A stretch of DNA of 9,224 nt, from positions 41,231-50,454 of the forward strand of contig DBDL01000136.1 of assembly GCA_002293545.1 (NCBI GenBank), given 5' to 3'. Both the position numbers and the translations under genes were made by a program. Under the pieces are notes generated by a model. That model saw only the letters and a list, made by a program, of their open reading frames with translations. It had not been told where the DNA came from and ran no database searches. This DNA is from Lachnoclostridium sp. UBA933 (GTDB lineage: Bacteria > Bacillota > Clostridia > Lachnospirales > Lachnospiraceae). Positions 6,621-9,224 of this stretch are shown here, piece by piece. Position 1 is the stretch's first letter. Every line of letters starts with the position of its first letter.

Positions 6621-8110
6621 AACAAAACAAGAGTGTTACCTATCGCAGTACAAGGGGCAGTAAGGAAAAGATAACCGCTTCTATGGCTGTTTTAAAAGGG
6701 ATAGCGGATGACGGGGGTCTTTATGTACCGGACGTATTTCCGCCGTTATCGGTTTCCGCACAGAAGCTGTCCGGGTTGTCCTATAAAGAAACCGCATATG
6801 AAGTTATGAAGCTCTTTTTGGGGGATTTCACAAAAGAAGAACTGACGGATTGTATCGAGAAAGCTTATGACGAAAAATTTGATACAAAAAGTATCGCACC
6901 GTTGGTAAAAAAGGGCGGGGTATTTTTCCTTGAGCTGTTTCACGGTCAGACAGCCGCTTTTAAGGATATGGCACTGTCTATTCTGCCGCATCTTCTGACG
7001 GTTTCAGCAAAGAAAAACGGTGTGGCAAATGAAATCGTTATCTTGACGGCGACTTCCGGAGATACCGGAAAGGCGGCACTGGCAGGGTTTTCCGATGTAG
7101 AGGGAACCAAAATCATTGCCTTTTATCCCCAGAACGGAGTAAGCCCGATCCAGGAACGGCAAATGATTACGCAGACAGGGGACAATGTATTTGCCGTCGG
7201 CATTCACGGAAATTTTGACGATGCACAGACCGGTGTAAAACAGATGTTTAACCATACGGAGCTGGTAAAAAAAATGAATGACGCAGGTTATCAGTTTTCG
7301 TCCGCCAATTCGATCAATATCGGACGGTTACTCCCTCAGGTTGTATATTATGCTTATACTTACGGGCAATTGCTTCACCAAAAGGAATGTGCGCCGGGGG
7401 AAGAGTTCAATGTCGTTGTTCCGACCGGAAATTTCGGGAACATACTGGCGGCATATTATGCCAAGCAGATTGGGATACCGATTGGAAAGCTGATCTGTGT
7501 TTCTAATGAAAACAAGGTTTTGTTTGACTTCTTTGAATCAGGGACATATGACAGAAAAAGAGAACTGGTCTTGACCACATCGCCGTCAATGGATATTTTA
7601 GTGTCCAGCAATTTAGAGCGGCTCCTGTTTATCATGACGGGAAATGACAGCGAAAAAACGGCGGAGCTGATGAAAGAATTAGAAAACGGCGGGGAATATA
7701 AGGTTACGGAGGAGATGAAATCCAAGTGCCGTGACTTTTACGGCGGTTTTTCGTCGATGGAGGATGTAAAAAAGACAATTAAAAAATATTTTGAACAAGA
7801 GGATTATCTGATGGATACGCATACGGCAGTTGCCGCCGGAGTTTATGAGCAGTGGAAGGACGACGGCAAAACGGTCATTGTTTCGACTGCGAGTCCTTAT
7901 AAATTTACCAGAAGTGTCATGGAAGCGCTTGGCAGGGACTGCGGGGAAAAAACGGATTTTGAACTGATTGACGAATTGTCCGAAGTATCGGGAGTGCGGA
8001 TACCAAAAGCCATCGAAGAAATCCGTACCGCGCCGGTCCGGTTCCGTATCGGATGTGATAAGTCGGAGATGGAAGAAACCGTAGAAAAAATATTGGGGCT
8101 GACAATATGA
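6617..8110 (+). CDS. thrC: threonine synthase
   Basis: ThrC converts O-phosphohomoserine to threonine with PLP, supplying the precursor of isoleucine through threonine deaminase. At 497 residues it belongs to the longer (E. coli/fungal-like) threonine synthase class, with an N-terminal YRSTRG segment and ADDGGLYVP (30-38) typical of that class. PLP-site landmarks are LFHGQTAAFKDMALS with the Schiff-base Lys116, TATSGDTGKAAL (144-155), SSANSINIGRLLPQ (228-241) and the phosphate-binding PTGNFGNI (269-276). The start is GTG at 6617, with AGAGGAGGA (6602-6610) six nt upstream, in a GTGA overlap with the ilvB stop. The 3' end overlaps hisA by ATGA. Placement directly after ilvB fits coordinated threonine-to-isoleucine flow. 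The gene appears intact. Confidence 0.95.
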   Translation: MKQNKSVTYRSTRGSKEKITASMAVLKGIADDGGLYVPDVFPPLSVSAQKLSGLSYKETAYEVMKLFLGDFTKEELTDCIEKAYDEKFDTKSIAPLVKKGGVFFLELFHGQTAAFKDMALSILPHLLTVSAKKNGVANEIVILTATSGDTGKAALAGFSDVEGTKIIAFYPQNGVSPIQERQMITQTGDNVFAVGIHGNFDDAQTGVKQMFNHTELVKKMNDAGYQFSSANSINIGRLLPQVVYYAYTYGQLLHQKECAPGEEFNVVVPTGNFGNILAAYYAKQIGIPIGKLICVSNENKVLFDFFESGTYDRKRELVLTTSPSMDILVSSNLERLLFIMTGNDSEKTAELMKELENGGEYKVTEEMKSKCRDFYGGFSSMEDVKKTIKKYFEQEDYLMDTHTAVAAGVYEQWKDDGKTVIVSTASPYKFTRSVMEALGRDCGEKTDFELIDELSEVSGVRIPKAIEEIRTAPVRFRIGCDKSEMEETVEKILGLTI

Positions 8111-8877
8111 AATTCCGGCCGTGTATTGACATCCATAACGGAAAAGTAAAGCAGATTGTCGGCGGCAGTTTATCTGACCGGGGAGATTTTGCGGAAGAAA
8201 ATTTTGTATCGGAATGGAGTGCCGCGGATTATGCAAAGCTCTACCGGAGGAACGGTGTTTACGGCGGTCATATCATCCTGTTAAACGGAAAAGACAGCGA
8301 GTATTATGCGGCGGATATCAGTCAGGCAAAAGCGGCATTGGAGGCATTTCCGGGCGGAATGCAGATCGGCGGAGGCATTACGGATGAAAACGCAGGAATT
8401 TTTTTAGAATCAGGAGCAAGTCATGTGATTGTGACCTCGTTTGTATTTTCGGAGGGGGAGATTCGCTGTGATCGTTTGAAAAGTCTTGCAAATATGGTTT
8501 CCAAGGATAAGATCGTATTGGATTTAAGCTGTAAAAAGAAAGACGGGGAGTATTATATTGTAACAAACCGGTGGCAGGTGTTTACGAAACAGAAGCTGAA
8601 CCGTAAATTATTGAAAGAATTATCCGGATACTGTGATGAATTTTTGATTCATGCCGCCGATGTGGAAGGCAGACGGAACGGACCGGATAAGGAGTTGATT
8701 CGTTTGTTATCAGACAATGTTTCGATTCCCGTCACCTATGCCGGAGGAATTGCATGTTGGGACGATATCACAGTTATAAAGGATATCAGCGGCGGAACAT
8801 TGGATTTCACGATTGGGAGCGGATTGGATTTGTTTGGCGGCGGTCTGTCCTTCGAGGAAATTGTTGCAAAATATTAA
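8107..8877 (+). CDS. hisA: eukaryotic-type ProFAR isomerase (HIS6-like HisA)
   Basis: HisA opens the aminoaldose ring of ProFAR to give PRFAR in histidine synthesis (an Amadori rearrangement on a TIM barrel). The 256-residue protein resembles yeast HIS6 rather than ordinary bacterial HisA. It has FRPCIDIHNGKVKQIVGG (3-20) in place of the bacterial PAIDL-GKCVRL start, IVLDLSCKKKDG (136-147), NRWQ (154-157), EFLIHAADVEG (178-188), YAGGI (211-215) and a phosphate-binding IGSGLDLFGG (236-245). Asp8 and Asp139 are the likely acid/base pair, by position. Length matches HIS6 (about 260). The start is within ATGA shared with the thrC stop, and no good Shine-Dalgarno precedes it, so translation probably depends on thrC. 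No other his gene is in the window. The assignment to the HIS6-type subfamily (TIGR02129 as I recall it) is by remembered similarity and was not computed. Confidence 0.9.
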   Translation: MKFRPCIDIHNGKVKQIVGGSLSDRGDFAEENFVSEWSAADYAKLYRRNGVYGGHIILLNGKDSEYYAADISQAKAALEAFPGGMQIGGGITDENAGIFLESGASHVIVTSFVFSEGEIRCDRLKSLANMVSKDKIVLDLSCKKKDGEYYIVTNRWQVFTKQKLNRKLLKELSGYCDEFLIHAADVEGRRNGPDKELIRLLSDNVSIPVTYAGGIACWDDITVIKDISGGTLDFTIGSGLDLFGGGLSFEEIVAKY

Positions 8878-8895
8878 GTAAATAATAAAAAATAC

Positions 8896-8940
8896 AAAGT
8901 TCGTAATATCCTATAAGCCGGATAAATACGGACTTTTTTC
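8896..8940 (+). terminator. intrinsic terminator at the end of the ilvD operon
   Basis: AAAGTTCGTA (8896-8905) pairs with TACGGACTTT (8927-8936) with one wobble, and inner ATCC (8908-8911) can pair with GGAT (8920-8923). The T-tract 8934-8939 follows. A competing helix, GCCGGATAA (8917-8925) with TTGTCCGGC (8941-8949), overlaps the right part of this hairpin. Confidence 0.75.
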
Positions 8941-8955
8941 TTGTCCGGCAGGCAG

Positions 8956-9009
8956 AAAAAAATATTTTTTTCAAAAAACCCTTGCTTTTTTAAGAAGTTG
9001 TGTTATAAT
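8956..9009 (+). promoter_or_regulatory. strong promoter with UP-like A/T tracts ahead of the SleB-type gene
   Basis: TTGCTT at 8982-8987 and a consensus TATAAT at 9004-9009 are spaced 16 bp, with TG at 9001-9002 giving an extended -10. Immediately upstream lies A7-TA-T7 (8956-8971), part of a perfect palindrome 8955-8972, then A6 (8973-8978). This resembles the UP-element pattern AAAWWTWTTTT followed by AAA, at the correct -40 to -60 distance. A housekeeping sigma promoter would imply expression in growing cells rather than only in sporulation. Confidence 0.75.
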
Positions 9010-9030
9010 TGTTACATAAGTGTTACATAA
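9010..9030 (+). repeat. tandem direct repeat TGTTACATAA x2 at the transcription start
   Basis: TGTTACATAA occurs at 9010-9019 and again at 9021-9030, an 11-bp period (about one helical turn). A related TGTTATAAT at 9001-9009 contains the -10 box. The two copies lie over the predicted start site and early leader, a position suited to a repressor that binds on one face of the helix. They could also be chance in AT-rich DNA. Confidence 0.6.
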
Positions 9031-9059
9031 ATATTGAAAGTATTACAGAGAGGAAAATT

Positions 9060-9224
9060 ATGAAAACGAGTAAAATAGCTGCGGCTGCCATGATCGGAAT
9101 ATGCTTGATGTTAGTATTCGGTGCAGGCAGTAAAGCGGCAAGTAAGGGTTACACCAATCAAGATTTAAAGATACTGTCATGTATTATTTTTACAGAGGCA
9201 GGAAATCAAGGATATTCAGGAAAG
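9060..9224 (+). CDS. secreted SleB-type cell wall hydrolase, N-terminal part (3' truncated by window edge)
   Basis: Fifty-five codons are visible from ATG 9060, preceded by AGAGAGGA at 9047-9054. Residues 1-27 form a signal peptide: MKTSK, a hydrophobic core of about residues 6-23, and cleavage around SKAAS. The mature start contains DLKILSCIIFTEAGNQGYSGK (35-55), split here as DLKILSCIIF plus TEAGNQGYSGK. This matches the beginning of the SleB/CwlJ catalytic domain (Hydrolase_2), in which the Glu of the E-A motif (Glu46 here) is the catalytic acid of a lytic transglycosylase acting on peptidoglycan. Family members include spore cortex lytic enzymes, but many Clostridia carry several SleB-like proteins in vegetative cells, and the housekeeping promoter suggests that role here. 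Substrate preference and any further domains cannot be seen. Confidence 0.75.
   Translation, partial: MKTSKIAAAAMIGICLMLVFGAGSKAASKGYTNQDLKILSCIIFTEAGNQGYSGK

Overview
This window looks like chromosome of an anaerobic, fibre-associated Firmicute, most likely a Lachnospiraceae relative of the Butyrivibrio/Roseburia type. That placement is an inference. It rests on AGGAGG-type ribosome binding sites, clostridial-type IlvD and IlvB sequences, a Lys-rich Ig-like domain joined by a Thr/Pro linker to a plant-cell-wall esterase, and a SleB-type hydrolase. No rRNA, tRNA, CRISPR array, transposase, phage gene or defence system was seen, and all coding features lie on the + strand.

Layout: (1) 1-452 is the 3' end of leuB (leucine biosynthesis). 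(2) 453-552 carries a promoter whose -35/spacer region is covered by a perfect 9-bp-arm inverted repeat. (3) 553-2946 encodes a large secreted protein with a signal peptide, an extremely Lys-rich N-terminal module, a Thr/Pro linker, a CE15 (glucuronoyl esterase-like) domain and an unassigned beta-rich C-terminal module. An intrinsic terminator at 2971-3005 closes it. (4) 3006-3279 holds an extended -10 promoter and a roughly 200-nt, strongly structured, apparently non-coding leader. (5) 3280-8877 is a tight operon, ilvD-ilvB-thrC-hisA, in which every gene overlaps the next by 4-10 bp; an intrinsic terminator follows at 8896-8940. (6) 8941-9059 holds an A/T-tract-rich strong promoter and a tandem 10-bp repeat. 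(7) 9060-9224 is the 5' end of a secreted SleB-type cell wall hydrolase gene.

IlvB (acetohydroxyacid synthase) and IlvD (dihydroxyacid dehydratase) catalyse common steps of valine/leucine/isoleucine synthesis. ThrC makes threonine, the precursor of the isoleucine branch, and LeuB acts in the leucine branch, so most of the window is branched-chain amino acid metabolism. HisA belongs to histidine synthesis, is of the eukaryotic HIS6 type and is the odd member of the operon. The esterase sits as its own transcription unit between leuB and ilvD and is functionally unrelated; it probably acts on lignin-carbohydrate ester links outside the cell.

No wholly new system is evident. The points most worth a second look are the structured ilvD leader with mutually exclusive hairpins, the eukaryotic-type HisA, the atypical CE15 active site, and the operator-like palindrome at the esterase promoter.
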